This document shows, one piece after another, positions 37,869 through 46,932 of a DNA stretch of 64,000 nt (positions are counted from its first letter, which is position 1; each line of letters begins with the position of its first letter). The notes beneath the pieces are model-generated. The model searched no databases. It saw nothing but the letters and a program-made list of their open reading frames with translations, and was not told the DNA's origin. The stretch lies in the NCBI RefSeq assembly GCF_009796845.1, contig NZ_CP047025.1:3844001-3908000 (forward strand), written 5' to 3'. Source of the stretch: Cobetia sp. L2A1. Lineage in GTDB: Bacteria > Pseudomonadota > Gammaproteobacteria > Pseudomonadales > Halomonadaceae. A program made the position numbers and the translations under genes.

Positions 37869-39524
37869 CTAGCCCTGCATACGAAAATGACGCGGGCGCA
37901 CGCCGCACAGCCCCAACCACAGGCCATATACCAGCAAGCCACCCACAACCAGTGCCCCCATCATCGCACAGCGCTCCCATAGGCCCCAACCAAGCCAGGT
38001 ATTCCAGTCTGGTGACAACCACATCAAACCGCCGCCCATGAGGACACAGCCACCGAGCAATGTCAGTGAGTAACGCCCCCATCCGGGCTGGAATCGCAGC
38101 ACACCTTCGCGATACAGGCCTCGTGCCAGCAAGCCGGCATTCAAGAACGCTGACAGTGCCGTGGCCAACGCCAGCCCCGCATGCGCCAGCGGCCCGATCA
38201 ACATCAGGTTAAAGACCATATTGGCAATCATGGCAATGATACCGATCTTCACGGGAGTTCTGGTGTTCTGTCGAGCATAGAAGCCGGGTGCCAGCACCTT
38301 GATCAGCATGAACGCGAGCAGCCCGAAGCTATAGGCTCGTAGACTTTGCGCCGACATCACAACGTCATTGTCGGTCATCGCTCCGTAGTGAAAGAGCGTA
38401 ATCAGCAGTGGCTCCGCCAGCACACCCAGCGCCAACGCTGCCGGCACACCGATCAACAACACTGAGCGTAGCGCCCAGTCGAGCATCTTCTGAAAGTGCT
38501 CCAGTGACTGCTCGGCATGTCGCTTGGAGAGCGCCGGCAGAATGACCGTCCCAATCGCGATGCCGATGATACCTAGCGGCAACTCAACCAGGCGATCGGA
38601 GTAGTACAGCCATGAGACGCTACCGGTCACGAGGAACGAGGCCAGCACAGTGTCGAGCAGCAGGTTGATCTGCGACACCGAGACCCCGAACAACGCCGGC
38701 GTCATCAGCCTGAGGATGCGACGCACTCCTTCATGGGCAAAATTCGGCCACGGCTTGGGCATCAACCCCAAACGCAGCAGGAATGGCACCTGGAATAGCA
38801 GCTGAACACACCCGGCAATCAACACACCCCACGCCAGTGCCATTGCTGGCGTCTCAAAGCGCGGTGCCAACAACAGCGCGGCACCGATCAGGCTCAGGTT
38901 CAGCAGAACCGGGGTAATCGCAGGAACCGCGAAACGGTTCCAGGTATTGAGCACACTGCCAGAAAAGGCTGTCAGCGAAATCAGCAGCAGATAGGGAAAG
39001 GTCAGACGTAGCATCTCGCCAGTGAGAGCGAGCTTACCGGCATCTTCGCTGAAGCCAGGGGCAAATACCCACACCAACCAGGGTGCGCACAGCATCGCCA
39101 GCGCGGTGATCAGTGCCAGGATGACCCCGAGACTGCCACTGACCGCATCAAGTAACTCGCGGACCTCCTCACGCGTGCGCCGAGTGGCGTACTCGGAAAG
39201 CACCGGCACGAAGGCTTGGTTGAAAGCACCCTCGGCAAACAGACGCCGCATGAAATTGGGAATCTTGAAGGCAACGAAGAAGGCATCTGCTCCGCTACCT
39301 GCACCTAGTAACGAGGCAATAATGACATCGCGAGCCAATCCCAGTACCCGCGAGAGCATCGTCATCACACTGACGATCAACCCCGAGCGCAACAGCCCGG
39401 AGCGCACCGGCAAGCTATCGCCGACCACGGCTTCTCCCTGTGCACTCGCCTGAGTACCAGCCTGCACACTGGCCTGCACATCAGATTTCCCTACAGCGGG
39501 CGACTCATCCTGCGGCTTGCTCAC
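37869..39524 (-). CDS. murJ: lipid II flippase MurJ
   Basis: MOP-superfamily flippase of 551 aa with about 14 membrane helices that moves lipid II across the inner membrane. Typical MurJ motifs: GLIVSVMTMLSRVLGLARD (with the conserved Arg), FFVAFKIPNFMRRLFAEGAFNQAFVPV, SDRLVELPLGIIGIAIGTV and PGFYARQNTRTPVKIG. A polar N-terminal extension of about 45 residues precedes the first helix. GTG 39524 has GAGAGG 7 nt upstream; later starts inside the extension are possible. Confidence 0.95.
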   Translation of the reverse strand: MSKPQDESPAVGKSDVQASVQAGTQASAQGEAVVGDSLPVRSGLLRSGLIVSVMTMLSRVLGLARDVIIASLLGAGSGADAFFVAFKIPNFMRRLFAEGAFNQAFVPVLSEYATRRTREEVRELLDAVSGSLGVILALITALAMLCAPWLVWVFAPGFSEDAGKLALTGEMLRLTFPYLLLISLTAFSGSVLNTWNRFAVPAITPVLLNLSLIGAALLLAPRFETPAMALAWGVLIAGCVQLLFQVPFLLRLGLMPKPWPNFAHEGVRRILRLMTPALFGVSVSQINLLLDTVLASFLVTGSVSWLYYSDRLVELPLGIIGIAIGTVILPALSKRHAEQSLEHFQKMLDWALRSVLLIGVPAALALGVLAEPLLITLFHYGAMTDNDVVMSAQSLRAYSFGLLAFMLIKVLAPGFYARQNTRTPVKIGIIAMIANMVFNLMLIGPLAHAGLALATALSAFLNAGLLARGLYREGVLRFQPGWGRYSLTLLGGCVLMGGGLMWLSPDWNTWLGWGLWERCAMMGALVVGGLLVYGLWLGLCGVRPRHFRMQG

Positions 39525-39636
39525 CCTGACACCTCTCTCGATTCCCTATCCGAACACCGATACATGCGGCGCTTCCCTGGCATCTCGTGTCACTGCCCAC
39601 TGCGCATCACAACACTACAGCACGACAGACAGACAC

Positions 39637-39663
39637 AAAAAAACCGGCCGAAGCCGGTTTTTT
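39637..39663 (-). terminator. terminator of rpsT
   Basis: A stem of about 10 bp (AAAAACCGGC at 39639-39648 with GCCGGTTTTT at 39653-39662) and a CGAA tetraloop, ending in a T-run on the minus strand. It lies 15 nt after the rpsT stop, between rpsT and murJ. Confidence 0.92.
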
Positions 39664-39677
39664 CAAACAAACACGTC

Positions 39678-39944
39678 TTAGACAGCCAGTGCCTTGACGC
39701 GAGTGTTCAGACGGCTCTTCAGACGAGCGGCCTTCTTCTTGGACAGAATGTCCTTGTCGGCATAACGGTCGAGGACCTTCTGCGCAACATTGAAAGCGGC
39801 CATGGACGCAGCGTGGTCGCCGGTCTTGACTGACTTCAGCACGTTCTTGATGCTGGTACGCACGGCGGAACGCTGTGCGGAATTGTGCTGACGACGAACT
39901 TCAGACTGACGAGCGCGCTTACGTGCCTGCTTGGTATTTGCCAC
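39678..39944 (-). CDS. rpsT: 30S ribosomal protein S20
   Basis: Small basic ribosomal protein of 88 aa (MANTKQARKRARQSEVRRQHNSAQRS...), binding 16S rRNA early in 30S assembly. Length and sequence match bacterial S20. It is monocistronic: its own extended -10 promoter lies about 206 nt upstream and a strong terminator directly follows. Confidence 0.98.
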   Translation of the reverse strand: MANTKQARKRARQSEVRRQHNSAQRSAVRTSIKNVLKSVKTGDHAASMAAFNVAQKVLDRYADKDILSKKKAARLKSRLNTRVKALAV

Positions 39945-40149
39945 TTTAATGCTCCTTATGAGTCCACCCGTAGGCGCGTACTCATGAACTTGAATTTGGA
40001 AGACGTTGTCGCAACGCGACAGCGAGTCCGATCACTCTCCCAATGCCCTGCCTAATACTTCAGAAAGCATTCGGAAAATCAGCGACTTGGCGTGGAAGCC
40101 CCACCAAGTCTTCTCCATCAGGACGGACCAGCACCCGATAGGACGGCAA

Positions 40150-40158
40150 ATTCTAGCA
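40150..40158 (-). promoter_or_regulatory. possible extended -10 promoter of rpsT
   Basis: The minus strand reads TGCTAGAAT, an extended -10 element, about 206 nt upstream of the rpsT start in a 276-nt gap otherwise without genes. The -35 region (GGCGAT-like) is poor. The long leader would leave room for S20 autoregulation, which is known in E. coli. Confidence 0.45.
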
Positions 40159-40220
40159 TGGCCGACCGCTGCATCGCCAGCAGCAGACAGCACATGCCCT
40201 GCCGCCGGCAACGTCATATC

Positions 40221-41384
40221 TCACAACACAATCAGGTTGTCGCGATGAATCAGCTCAGGGGCCTCCATGTAACCCAACGCCGCTTCAATCTGATGACTCG
40301 GCAGCCCCAGAATGCGTCCCGCGTCCTCGGCATTGTAGTTGACCAATCCTTTGGCGACCCGCACGCCCGATTCATCGACACACTGCACCATGTCGCCGCG
40401 CCGGAAGCTGCCCTCGGCCTTTTTCACACCGACAGGCAGCAGGCTGGAGCCACGTGTGGTCAAGACATTCACTGCCCCGGCATCCAGCGTCAGGGTGCCA
40501 CGCACCTGCAATTGGCCCGCCAACCAACGCTTGCGCGCTGCAATTGGCGCATGCTCTGGTAGTAGCAACGTACCGAAGCGCTCACCCGCGACCAACCGCG
40601 TGATCACGTCCGGCTGACGCCCGGAGGCAATCACGGTCAGCGCACCGCTTCGTGCAGCCAAGCGGGCAGCACGCACCTTGGTCGCCATACCACCACGCCC
40701 CAACAGACCTCCCCCACCTGCCACCTTGACCAAGATCGGGTCATCCGCCTGCGCCTCCTCAATCAACCTGGCTGAGGGATCATGACGCGGATCAGCATCA
40801 AACAGGCCTTCCTGATCCGTGAGCAACAGCAGGGCATCGGCTTCCAGTAGATTGGCCACCAGCGCACCCAGCGTGTCGTTGTCCCCAAAGCGAATCTCAT
40901 CGGTGACCACGGTATCGTTCTCATTGATCACCGGCACCACACGCAGCTCGACCAGCGTCCGCAGCGCAGAGCGTGCATTCAGATAACGTTTACGGTTGGA
41001 AAGATCATCGTGGGTCAGCAGAATCTGCGCCGTCGTCAGGCCATGACGCTGGAAGTGTTCTTCGTAGCACTGGGTCAGGCCGTTCTGGCCAACAGCCGCC
41101 GCCGCCTGGAGTTCATGCACACCACTGGGGCGCGCCTTCCAACCGAGACGCGACATGCCCACCGCAATGGCACCAGAGGACACGACGATGACCTCAACGC
41201 CGCGCGCATGCAGCGTCGCAATCTGGTCGACCCAGCGGCCGATGCTCGCATCATCCAGCCCACGGCCATCGTCGGTCAGCAGTGCACTGCCAATCTTGAC
41301 CACGATGCGGCGTGCACTGGCTAGCGCTGCGCGCCCCTGCTCACCACTTACCGCTTCCACTCCCGCCGCCTGCTGTTCTGCCAC
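40221..41384 (-). CDS. proB: glutamate 5-kinase
   Basis: First enzyme of proline synthesis: phosphorylates glutamate, and is normally feedback-inhibited by proline. The amino-acid-kinase domain has [45 protein letters not shown] and [12 protein letters not shown]. The C-terminal PUA domain (about 290-387, including [17 protein letters not shown] and [18 protein letters not shown]) is present. I chose GTG 41384 (387 aa) because AGGAG lies about 8 nt upstream. ATGs at 41402 and 41411 and the frame to 41609 are alternatives that would add unconserved residues. Relevant to a halophile, since proline is a compatible solute. Confidence 0.94.
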   Translation of the reverse strand: MAEQQAAGVEAVSGEQGRAALASARRIVVKIGSALLTDDGRGLDDASIGRWVDQIATLHARGVEVIVVSSGAIAVGMSRLGWKARPSGVHELQAAAAVGQNGLTQCYEEHFQRHGLTTAQILLTHDDLSNRKRYLNARSALRTLVELRVVPVINENDTVVTDEIRFGDNDTLGALVANLLEADALLLLTDQEGLFDADPRHDPSARLIEEAQADDPILVKVAGGGGLLGRGGMATKVRAARLAARSGALTVIASGRQPDVITRLVAGERFGTLLLPEHAPIAARKRWLAGQLQVRGTLTLDAGAVNVLTTRGSSLLPVGVKKAEGSFRRGDMVQCVDESGVRVAKGLVNYNAEDAGRILGLPSHQIEAALGYMEAPELIHRDNLIVL

Positions 41385-41534
41385 CGTACCTTCTCCTGTC
41401 ATGTGGGCCATCCACTCCGAGGCGCCGTCCATCGTACAGGCACTCCTGCGGCTCTCAGCATTGTCCGCTCCCGCCTGCTTGCTGTCATCTCTCTCGAACG
41501 CGATGCCACCAAAAGTGAGACCACTGAAACGACA

Positions 41535-41573
41535 ACGCCCCACCTCGAGGCCAACAGGCTCGGGGTGGGGCGT
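41535..41573 (-). terminator. terminator downstream of obg
   Basis: A 15-bp stem with one G-U pair (ACGCCCCACCTCGAG at 41535-41549 with CTCGGGGTGGGGCGT at 41559-41573) and a 9-nt loop, 73 nt after the obg stop and before proB. On the minus strand it is followed by TTGTCGTTTC, an interrupted T-run. Confidence 0.75.
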
Positions 41574-41646
41574 GATACGTACCAAGGCGAACATGGGCTC
41601 AGGACGCACATGACTCAGAGAGCCTATGTGTCAAAGAGCATCAGGC

Positions 41647-42843
41647 TCAGGGCGCGTATTCGACTTCGACGTCATAATCATCTTCATTGAAGTCGTCATC
41701 GTCCTCTGCTTCATCATCTTTCTTGCGATTACGACGCGTCAGGCGCTCTTCAACGCGCCCTACAGACTCTTCTTCCATGCGCGCGAGCAGTGCGGCATGC
41801 GCCGCTGCAGCTTCCGGATCTTCCGCAAGGTGCAGACGATGCTCGTTGAGCCAGCGGTGTGCCGCCTGAACCAGATCTTGAGTGCCGATACCACTGGCAG
41901 CCGACACGACGAATAGCTCACCTTCCCAGCCAAGACGCTCAACGAGATCCTTGACCAGCGCGTCGCGGTCTTCTTCAGCCAGCAGGTCAATCTTGTTGAT
42001 CACCAGCCAGCGCGGCAATTCGGTCAGCGCTGCAGAGAAGTTCTTGAGCTCCTTGAGGATGGCCTCGACCGCATAGGCCGGGTCACTCTCGTCAAAGGGC
42101 GCAATATCCACCACGTGCAGCAGCAGACGCGTGCGCGTCAAATGCTTGAGGAAGCGCAGGCCAAGGCCGGCACCGTCAGCAGCACCTTCAATCAAGCCAG
42201 GAATATCGGCCATCACGAAGTGCTGATGGCTACCGATTTTCACGACGCCAAGGTTCGGCACCAAGGTCGTGAAGGGGTAGTCGGCGACCTTGGGCTTGGC
42301 AGCAGAGACGGCGCGGATCAGCGTGGATTTGCCGGCATTCGGCATACCCAGCAGACCGACGTCAGCCATCACCTTCATCTCGAGACGCAAGCTGCGACGC
42401 TCACCCCAGGTACCCTTGCTGGTCTGGCGCGGCGCACGGTTGGTCGAGGACTTGAAGTGGATGTTACCCAAACCACGACGACCGCCCTGCGATACCAATA
42501 GCAACTGACCAATTTCGGTCACATCACCGATCATCTCGAGGGTTTCCTCGTCGATCACCGTAGTGCCGATCGGCACCTTGACGAGCAGATCTTCACCCGC
42601 CCGGCCTGCCATCTGGCTGCCTTGGCCAGCGATGCCGCTTTCCGCCTGATAGTAACGCTGGAATTTGAAATCGATCAGGGTATTGAGCGAATCATCCCCG
42701 ATCAAATAAACACTGCCGCCATGCCCGCCGTCGCCCCCATCGGGACCACCACGTGGCACGTATTTTTCTCGGCGAAAACTCATGCAACCATTGCCGCCAC
42801 GTCCGGCCTCGACAATGATCGACGCTTCATCAAGGAACTGCAT
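41647..42843 (-). CDS. obg: Obg-family GTPase CgtA/ObgE
   Basis: Ribosome-associated GTPase linked to 50S assembly and the stringent response. The N-terminal glycine-rich Obg fold ([24 protein letters not shown]..., about 1-158) is followed by the G domain with G1 GMPNAGKS (about 166-173), G3 DIPGLIEGA and G4 NKIDLL. A highly acidic C-terminal tail ([18 protein letters not shown]) is normal for proteobacterial Obg. 398 aa. AGGAGAG precedes the ATG. It is downstream of rplU-rpmA but separated from them by a strong hairpin. Confidence 0.97.
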   Translation of the reverse strand: MQFLDEASIIVEAGRGGNGCMSFRREKYVPRGGPDGGDGGHGGSVYLIGDDSLNTLIDFKFQRYYQAESGIAGQGSQMAGRAGEDLLVKVPIGTTVIDEETLEMIGDVTEIGQLLLVSQGGRRGLGNIHFKSSTNRAPRQTSKGTWGERRSLRLEMKVMADVGLLGMPNAGKSTLIRAVSAAKPKVADYPFTTLVPNLGVVKIGSHQHFVMADIPGLIEGAADGAGLGLRFLKHLTRTRLLLHVVDIAPFDESDPAYAVEAILKELKNFSAALTELPRWLVINKIDLLAEEDRDALVKDLVERLGWEGELFVVSAASGIGTQDLVQAAHRWLNEHRLHLAEDPEAAAAHAALLARMEEESVGRVEERLTRRNRKKDDEAEDDDDFNEDDYDVEVEYAP

Positions 42844-42882
42844 GCTGCTCTCTCCTGACGACGACCCGGGCCGTCATGCGAC

Positions 42883-42908
42883 AAAAAAGCCCCGCGAGAG
42901 CGGGGCTT
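42883..42908 (-). terminator. terminator/attenuator between rpmA and obg
   Basis: A 9-bp stem (AAGCCCCGC at 42887-42895 with GCGGGGCTT at 42900-42908) and a GAGA tetraloop. On the minus strand it is followed by six T's. It looks like a full terminator, yet obg sits only 40 nt downstream, so partial read-through probably sets the obg level below that of the ribosomal proteins. Confidence 0.85.
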
Positions 42909-42968
42909 CCTTGCAGACTGTCATACGATACCGGGGCATCGGGCAGTCTGCGTAAGCTGTCAGACGTT

Positions 42969-43226
42969 TCAGGCAGAAACGATGCTGACGAACTTGCGGT
43001 TCTTCGGACCCTTGACTTCAAACTTCACGTGTCCGTCGGACAGTGCAAAGAGAGTGTGGTCCTTGCCGATGCCAACGCCAGTACCAGCGTGGAAACGGGT
43101 GCCGCGCTGACGCACGATGATGTTGCCGGCGATGGCAGCTTGGCCACCGAACAGCTTCACACCAAGGCGCTTAGCTTCAGAATCGCGACCGTTGCGGGTA
43201 GAACCCGCCGCCTTCTTATGTGCCAT
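42969..43226 (-). CDS. rpmA: 50S ribosomal protein L27
   Basis: 85-residue ribosomal protein whose N-terminus reaches the peptidyl-transferase centre ([20 protein letters not shown], then [18 protein letters not shown]). Exact bacterial length, with AGGAG upstream of the start. Co-transcribed with rplU (33-nt gap). Confidence 0.98.
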   Translation of the reverse strand: MAHKKAAGSTRNGRDSEAKRLGVKLFGGQAAIAGNIIVRQRGTRFHAGTGVGIGKDHTLFALSDGHVKFEVKGPKNRKFVSIVSA

Positions 43227-43259
43227 TGGATAATTCTCCTATGGTGGGTAGCACTGCAA

Positions 43260-43571
43260 TTACGCAGAGATACCAGTGATCTTGACTTCGGTGAACCACT
43301 GACGGTGGCCAGCACGACGCATGGAGTGCTTCCGGCGACGGAACTTGATGATGGTGATCTTGTCGCCACGGCCGTGAGACACGACCTCTGCAGCAACCTT
43401 GGCACCGTCAACCAGCGGAGCGCCGACCTTGATGTCGTCGCCGTCGGCGACCATCAGGACTTCGTCGAACTGGATAGTTTCACCAGTGGCGACTTCAAGC
43501 TTCTCGAGCTTCAGGGTCTCGCCTTCCTGAACGCGGTACTGCTTGCCACCGCTCTTGATAACTGCGTACAT
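43260..43571 (-). CDS. rplU: 50S ribosomal protein L21
   Basis: 103-residue 23S rRNA-binding protein, the same length as E. coli L21 ([20 protein letters not shown]..., [22 protein letters not shown]). GGAG precedes the ATG at 43571; the frame extends seven codons upstream without support. It heads rplU-rpmA(-obg) and is divergent from ispB, a conserved arrangement. Confidence 0.98.
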   Translation of the reverse strand: MYAVIKSGGKQYRVQEGETLKLEKLEVATGETIQFDEVLMVADGDDIKVGAPLVDGAKVAAEVVSHGRGDKITIIKFRRRKHSMRRAGHRQWFTEVKITGISA

Positions 43572-43678
43572 GATTCTCTCCATCGGACTCATCTAAGGGT
43601 GTGCTCTTGGGTGGCCTGCTGCGAGTGGCGCCCCTTCTGGAGCCATCTGACAGGGAGCGTGATGAGCCACGGCCGCGT

Positions 43679-43707
43679 ATTATAGCGGTGCGTGCCGCGT
43701 TCGACAA
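43679..43707 (-). promoter_or_regulatory. sigma70 promoter of rplU-rpmA
   Basis: The minus strand has -35 TTGTCG (43707-43702), a 17-nt spacer and a perfect -10 TATAAT (43684-43679), about 108 nt upstream of the rplU start. A TTGACA lies ten bases further upstream but would give a 27-nt spacer. Confidence 0.75.
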
Positions 43708-43855
43708 GCAATGTCAAGCCAGAGGCACCTCTCTCGCCGTCAGCCAGCATTTTTACGCGGGCGCGCGCCTTGACGGCCATGGGGGTGCCCCATAGCATAA
43801 CCGCCAAACGGCACGCTACGGCGGCCTCACCTCTCGCTACGGGCACGACGATCTC

Positions 43856-44845
43856 ATGCAAGCCGACGCAACGACCCTTCACGCGGCAGTGGCAGATGAC
43901 TTCGCCGCCGTGGACCGCACTATCCTCGCGCAGCTCGAATCGCGCGTGCCGCTGGTCCAGACCATCGGACAGTACATCATCCAGAGTGGTGGCAAGCGCC
44001 TGCGCCCCGTTCTAGTACTACTGGCCGCGCGCTCGCTGGGCTATCAGGGGGAGCAGCACGTCAGCCTGGCAGCCCTGATCGAATTCATGCACACCTCGAC
44101 ACTGCTACATGACGATGTTGTGGATGAATCCAGCCTGCGACGTGGCCGCTCCACCGCCAATGACACCTGGGGCAATGCACCCTCGGTGTTGGTCGGTGAC
44201 TTCCTCTACTCACGCTCCTTTCAGATGATGGTGGCAGTCGGTTCGATGGAGGTAATGGCCATTCTTTCGGCTGCCACCTGCACCATCGCCGAAGGTGAGG
44301 TTCTGCAGCTGACGAATATTGGCAATGCAAACATTGATGAAGCGGCCTACTTCGAGACCATTCACGGCAAGACAGCCATGCTGTTCGAGGCCGCCGCTCA
44401 TGCCGGTGCAGTACTCGCCAAGGAAGCTGACGCGGCGATTACACCGGCGCAGGTCAGTGCGCTACAGAATTATGGCCGTTATCTGGGCCTCGCCTTCCAG
44501 CTGATCGATGATTTGCTCGACTATCAAGGCGATGCAAAGACCATGGGCAAGAACGTCGGGGATGACCTCGCCGAAGGCAAGCCAACCCTGCCACTGATCC
44601 GCGCCATGCAGGTCGGCAGCCCCGCTCAGGCCAGCCTGGTGCGGGGCGCCATCGAGAAAGGCGGCCTTGAGCAACTCGACGAAGTACTGGAAGTTGTCCG
44701 CGCCACGGGCGGCCTTGACTACACGCGCAGTCGCGCCCAGGAAATGGCCGATAGCGCGCTAGCAGAACTCGAGGCGCTACCTGACAGTGAGTTCCGCGTC
44801 AGCCTTGAGCGGATCGCACTACTCAGCGTCGGCCGCCAGGCCTGA
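43856..44845 (+). CDS. ispB: octaprenyl diphosphate synthase
   Basis: Trans-polyprenyl diphosphate synthase of 329 aa that makes the isoprenoid side chain of ubiquinone. The two aspartate-rich motifs are LLHDDVVDESSLRRGR (FARM, about residues 83-98) and FQLIDDLLDYQGD (SARM, about 216-228); GGKRLRPVLVLL and GDFLYSRSF fit the long-chain family. Chain length (C40 or another) cannot be told from the sequence. Divergent from rplU as in E. coli. Confidence 0.94.
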   Translation: MQADATTLHAAVADDFAAVDRTILAQLESRVPLVQTIGQYIIQSGGKRLRPVLVLLAARSLGYQGEQHVSLAALIEFMHTSTLLHDDVVDESSLRRGRSTANDTWGNAPSVLVGDFLYSRSFQMMVAVGSMEVMAILSAATCTIAEGEVLQLTNIGNANIDEAAYFETIHGKTAMLFEAAAHAGAVLAKEADAAITPAQVSALQNYGRYLGLAFQLIDDLLDYQGDAKTMGKNVGDDLAEGKPTLPLIRAMQVGSPAQASLVRGAIEKGGLEQLDEVLEVVRATGGLDYTRSRAQEMADSALAELEALPDSEFRVSLERIALLSVGRQA

Positions 44846-44860
44846 TACGTACCAGAAATC

Positions 44861-44915
44861 ACAAGAGGCAGGCAGGCCCGGGAGTAAATCCCGACCCTAC
44901 TGCCAGCCTCTTGTC
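44861..44915 (+). terminator. possible terminator of ispB
   Basis: An imperfect long stem (ACAAGAGGCAGGCAG at 44861-44875 with CTGCCAGCCTCTTGT at 44900-44914, one mismatch) with an inner CCCGGGA/TCCCGA element. Only a short T-rich tail follows, so strength is uncertain. Confidence 0.45.
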
Positions 44916-44957
44916 TGAGCACCCGAGAACAGCACAAAAGTTTTTGCCCTCAATGGC

Positions 44958-44985
44958 TTGCAAACAAAAACTCTCTGCGTATAAT
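44958..44985 (+). promoter_or_regulatory. sigma70 promoter of tRNA-Pro
   Basis: -35 TTGCAA (44958-44963), a 16-nt spacer and a perfect -10 TATAAT (44980-44985), 31 nt before the tRNA 5' end. A GC-containing segment follows the -10. Confidence 0.8.
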
Positions 44986-45016
44986 TCATCTCCGTCGAGA
45001 CAAGCTCGCGACGCAT

Positions 45017-45093
45017 CGGAGTATAGCTCAGCTTGGTAGAGCGCTGCCTTCGGGAGGCAGAGGTCGTAGGTTCGAATCCTGCTACTCCGACCA
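45017..45093 (+). tRNA. tRNA-Pro (anticodon CGG)
   Basis: A 77-nt cloverleaf: acceptor CGGAGTA pairs with TACTCCG; D-arm GCTC-AGCTTGGTA-GAGC; anticodon stem-loop CTGCC-TTCGGGA-GGCAG gives anticodon CGG, reading CCG; T-loop GGTTCGAATCC. The 3' ACCA is encoded. Own promoter and terminator make it a single-gene unit. Confidence 0.96.
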
Positions 45094-45101
45094 GATTATT
45101 G

Positions 45102-45135
45102 AAAAAGCCGCTGATCATTGATCAGCGGCTTTTTT
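45102..45135 (+). terminator. terminator of tRNA-Pro
   Basis: A long stem (AAAAAGCCGCTGATC paired with GATCAGCGGCTTTTT) around a very small loop and ending in six T's, directly after the tRNA CCA end. Confidence 0.92.
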
Positions 45136-45176
45136 GATGTCCGAACGATAGCTTCACATCCATCAGGGATGCTCAC

Positions 45177-45401
45177 ATGCCAACGCTGCGCCTTGCTTTA
45201 CCGTTCCTGCTTGCTGGACTTCTCACTGCCTGCGCCGCACCTCAAGCGCATTGGGAGAAAGACGGCGCCTCCAGCACACAGGTGCATAACGCCTATGCAA
45301 GCTGCCGCTACGATATTGGCATGTCCGACAAGTCGGATAATGAAAAACGGGCACTGATGCAATTCTGCATGGAGCGAGACGGCTTCCGCTTACAGCCCTG
45401 A
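45177..45401 (+). CDS. small hypothetical lipoprotein
   Basis: A 74-residue protein with a lipoprotein signal peptide and lipobox L-T-A-C (Cys at residue 19). The mature part of about 55 residues has two more cysteines in ASCRYDIGMSD and MQFCMERDGFRL, possibly a disulfide. No family recognised with certainty; such short proteins with a CM-x-x-x-G-[FY] ending are common among gammaproteobacterial lipoproteins. It stands alone after the tRNA terminator; the site before the start is weak (AGGGATG). Confidence 0.75.
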   Translation: MPTLRLALPFLLAGLLTACAAPQAHWEKDGASSTQVHNAYASCRYDIGMSDKSDNEKRALMQFCMERDGFRLQP

Positions 45402-45446
45402 GCTTCTTGTTCAAAGAAACGTCTAACGACGCGCTCCAAGTACGGG

Positions 45447-45785
45447 CTAGTCAGACATCCCGCTATTGCTTGCCTTCAAGGCCCGCTCGCGACCGGCACG
45501 TTCCCGTTCGCGGCGGGCCTTTTGCTTGAGATAGTAACTGCGTAGTGCGAGTCCGAGGCCACAGGCCAGCATCAGGGCAAACACCAGCCCTTGCCATGGG
45601 CGCGCAGCATCACCTAGCCAAGTTTCCAGCGCGACAATCGCGATAAGACCGGCTGCCTGACTGGCGACCGCAATCGCGCGACTACGATCGTAATGGTGGG
45701 ACAACATGAGAGCAGTCTCCGCAAAGGGCACCGTATCGCCGGAGCGCGGGGTGAATTGACGAACAATGAGGGCTCGGGCATTCAT
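45447..45785 (-). CDS. hypothetical membrane protein with two predicted helices
   Basis: From the ATG at 45785 this encodes 112 aa: a polar N-terminus, two hydrophobic segments (AIAVASQAAGLIAIVALETW and WQGLVFALMLACGLGLALRS) and a very basic cytoplasmic tail (KQKARRERERAGRERALK). No family recognised. The frame is open up to an ATG at 45881, but that would leave only 23 nt to the divergent gene at 45905, so I prefer the shorter form, although neither start has a strong ribosome-binding site. Confidence 0.6.
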   Translation of the reverse strand: MNARALIVRQFTPRSGDTVPFAETALMLSHHYDRSRAIAVASQAAGLIAIVALETWLGDAARPWQGLVFALMLACGLGLALRSYYLKQKARRERERAGRERALKASNSGMSD

Positions 45786-45904
45786 CGAATGAACGCCGAG
45801 CGGGTGTCGAGACAGTGCAATTATCGCATACTCGAAGGCATCGCCTGCACCACCCCTGACATTGTCACGCCAATAGCGCATCGCCTCAATTCAAGGACAC
45901 CCGC

Positions 45905-46759
45905 ATGGACGCCATTGCACTGGGCCCAGCCCTGATTTCCGTCGAACGCCTCTATGCCTTTCTTGCCGCGCTGATGATGCTGGGAGAATTCTCACTGCTG
46001 ATCTGGTTGCTCAAGCGCGTTCGCGCGCCAGCACTGTCATCTGCCACCCTCTCGTCTACTCCACTTAGCCTGTCGCGCTGGTTCAACCACGTACTGATGG
46101 GCTGGGTAGTCGGGGCGCGGCTGACCTATGTCGCACTGCATTGGCCCAGCTATCAGGGTACGCCTCTTGATATTCTCAAGCTGTGGCAACCGGGCTATCA
46201 CATGATCGGCGGGGTAGTTCTCGCTGCACTCGCCAGCCTATGGCTGCTACGTCGCCATGGCGCCCTGCTACACGTCATTGCACTTGGCAGCCTGACACTC
46301 GGCCTGACCGCTTTCCTCGGACTCAAACAGCTGGACCCACTGGGAAACACCTCAGCACTCGACCGCATGCCGGCCATCACGCTCAATCATCTTGATTTGA
46401 GCCCCGTGGCACTCGATTCGATTCACGATGAGCGCGTCATCGTCAATCTATGGGCAACCTGGTGCCCGCCATGCCGTCGTGAGATGCCATTGCTGGCTGA
46501 GGCTGACACGCATCCCAAAGTGACAGTCGTACTGGCCAATCAGGGCGAGCAACCTCTCGCCGTGTCACGCTTCTTGAAAGGTGAACGACTGAATCTGGAA
46601 TACGCGCTGCTCGACCCTGCCATGCAGCTGATGGGACTTGCCGAGGCTCAGGGCTTGCCCGCGACATTGGTATTTGACGGCGAAGGACGCCTGATCGAGC
46701 GCCATATCGGTGAACTGAGTCGCGCTCAGCTGAATTCTTTACTGCCAGAAGGCCGCTAG
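45905..46759 (+). CDS. Lgt-like membrane domain fused to TlpA-type thioredoxin
   Basis: A 284-residue inner-membrane protein. The N-terminal half has four or five helices and resembles prolipoprotein diacylglyceryl transferase (GARLTYVALHW, ILKLWQPGY, GGVVLAALASL), but lacks the Lgt catalytic His-Gly-Gly and the GRxGNFINGE signature. The C-terminal half (about 160-284) is a TlpA/ResE-like thioredoxin fold with active site W-C-P-P-C (NLWATWCPPCRREMPLL), the cis-Pro in LPATLVFDGEG and an expected periplasmic location. A role as a membrane-tethered thiol:disulfide reductase is inferred. The Lgt-like part has probably lost transferase activity. Confidence 0.8.
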   Translation: MDAIALGPALISVERLYAFLAALMMLGEFSLLIWLLKRVRAPALSSATLSSTPLSLSRWFNHVLMGWVVGARLTYVALHWPSYQGTPLDILKLWQPGYHMIGGVVLAALASLWLLRRHGALLHVIALGSLTLGLTAFLGLKQLDPLGNTSALDRMPAITLNHLDLSPVALDSIHDERVIVNLWATWCPPCRREMPLLAEADTHPKVTVVLANQGEQPLAVSRFLKGERLNLEYALLDPAMQLMGLAEAQGLPATLVFDGEGRLIERHIGELSRAQLNSLLPEGR

Positions 46760-46932
46760 GTCGTAATGCCGCCACTCGGCGGCTCGCAGGCAGAAGAGGC
46801 CATTTTAATTCGCTCCGTCAACGCCAAAGACGCACGACAAAGACAAAAGGCGCTTAAGCCACGGGCTTTGATCCGTTAAGATACCGCGCCCCTGTATTCC
46901 CGATTCCCGTCTTTGTCCTACCCCGAGGCATC

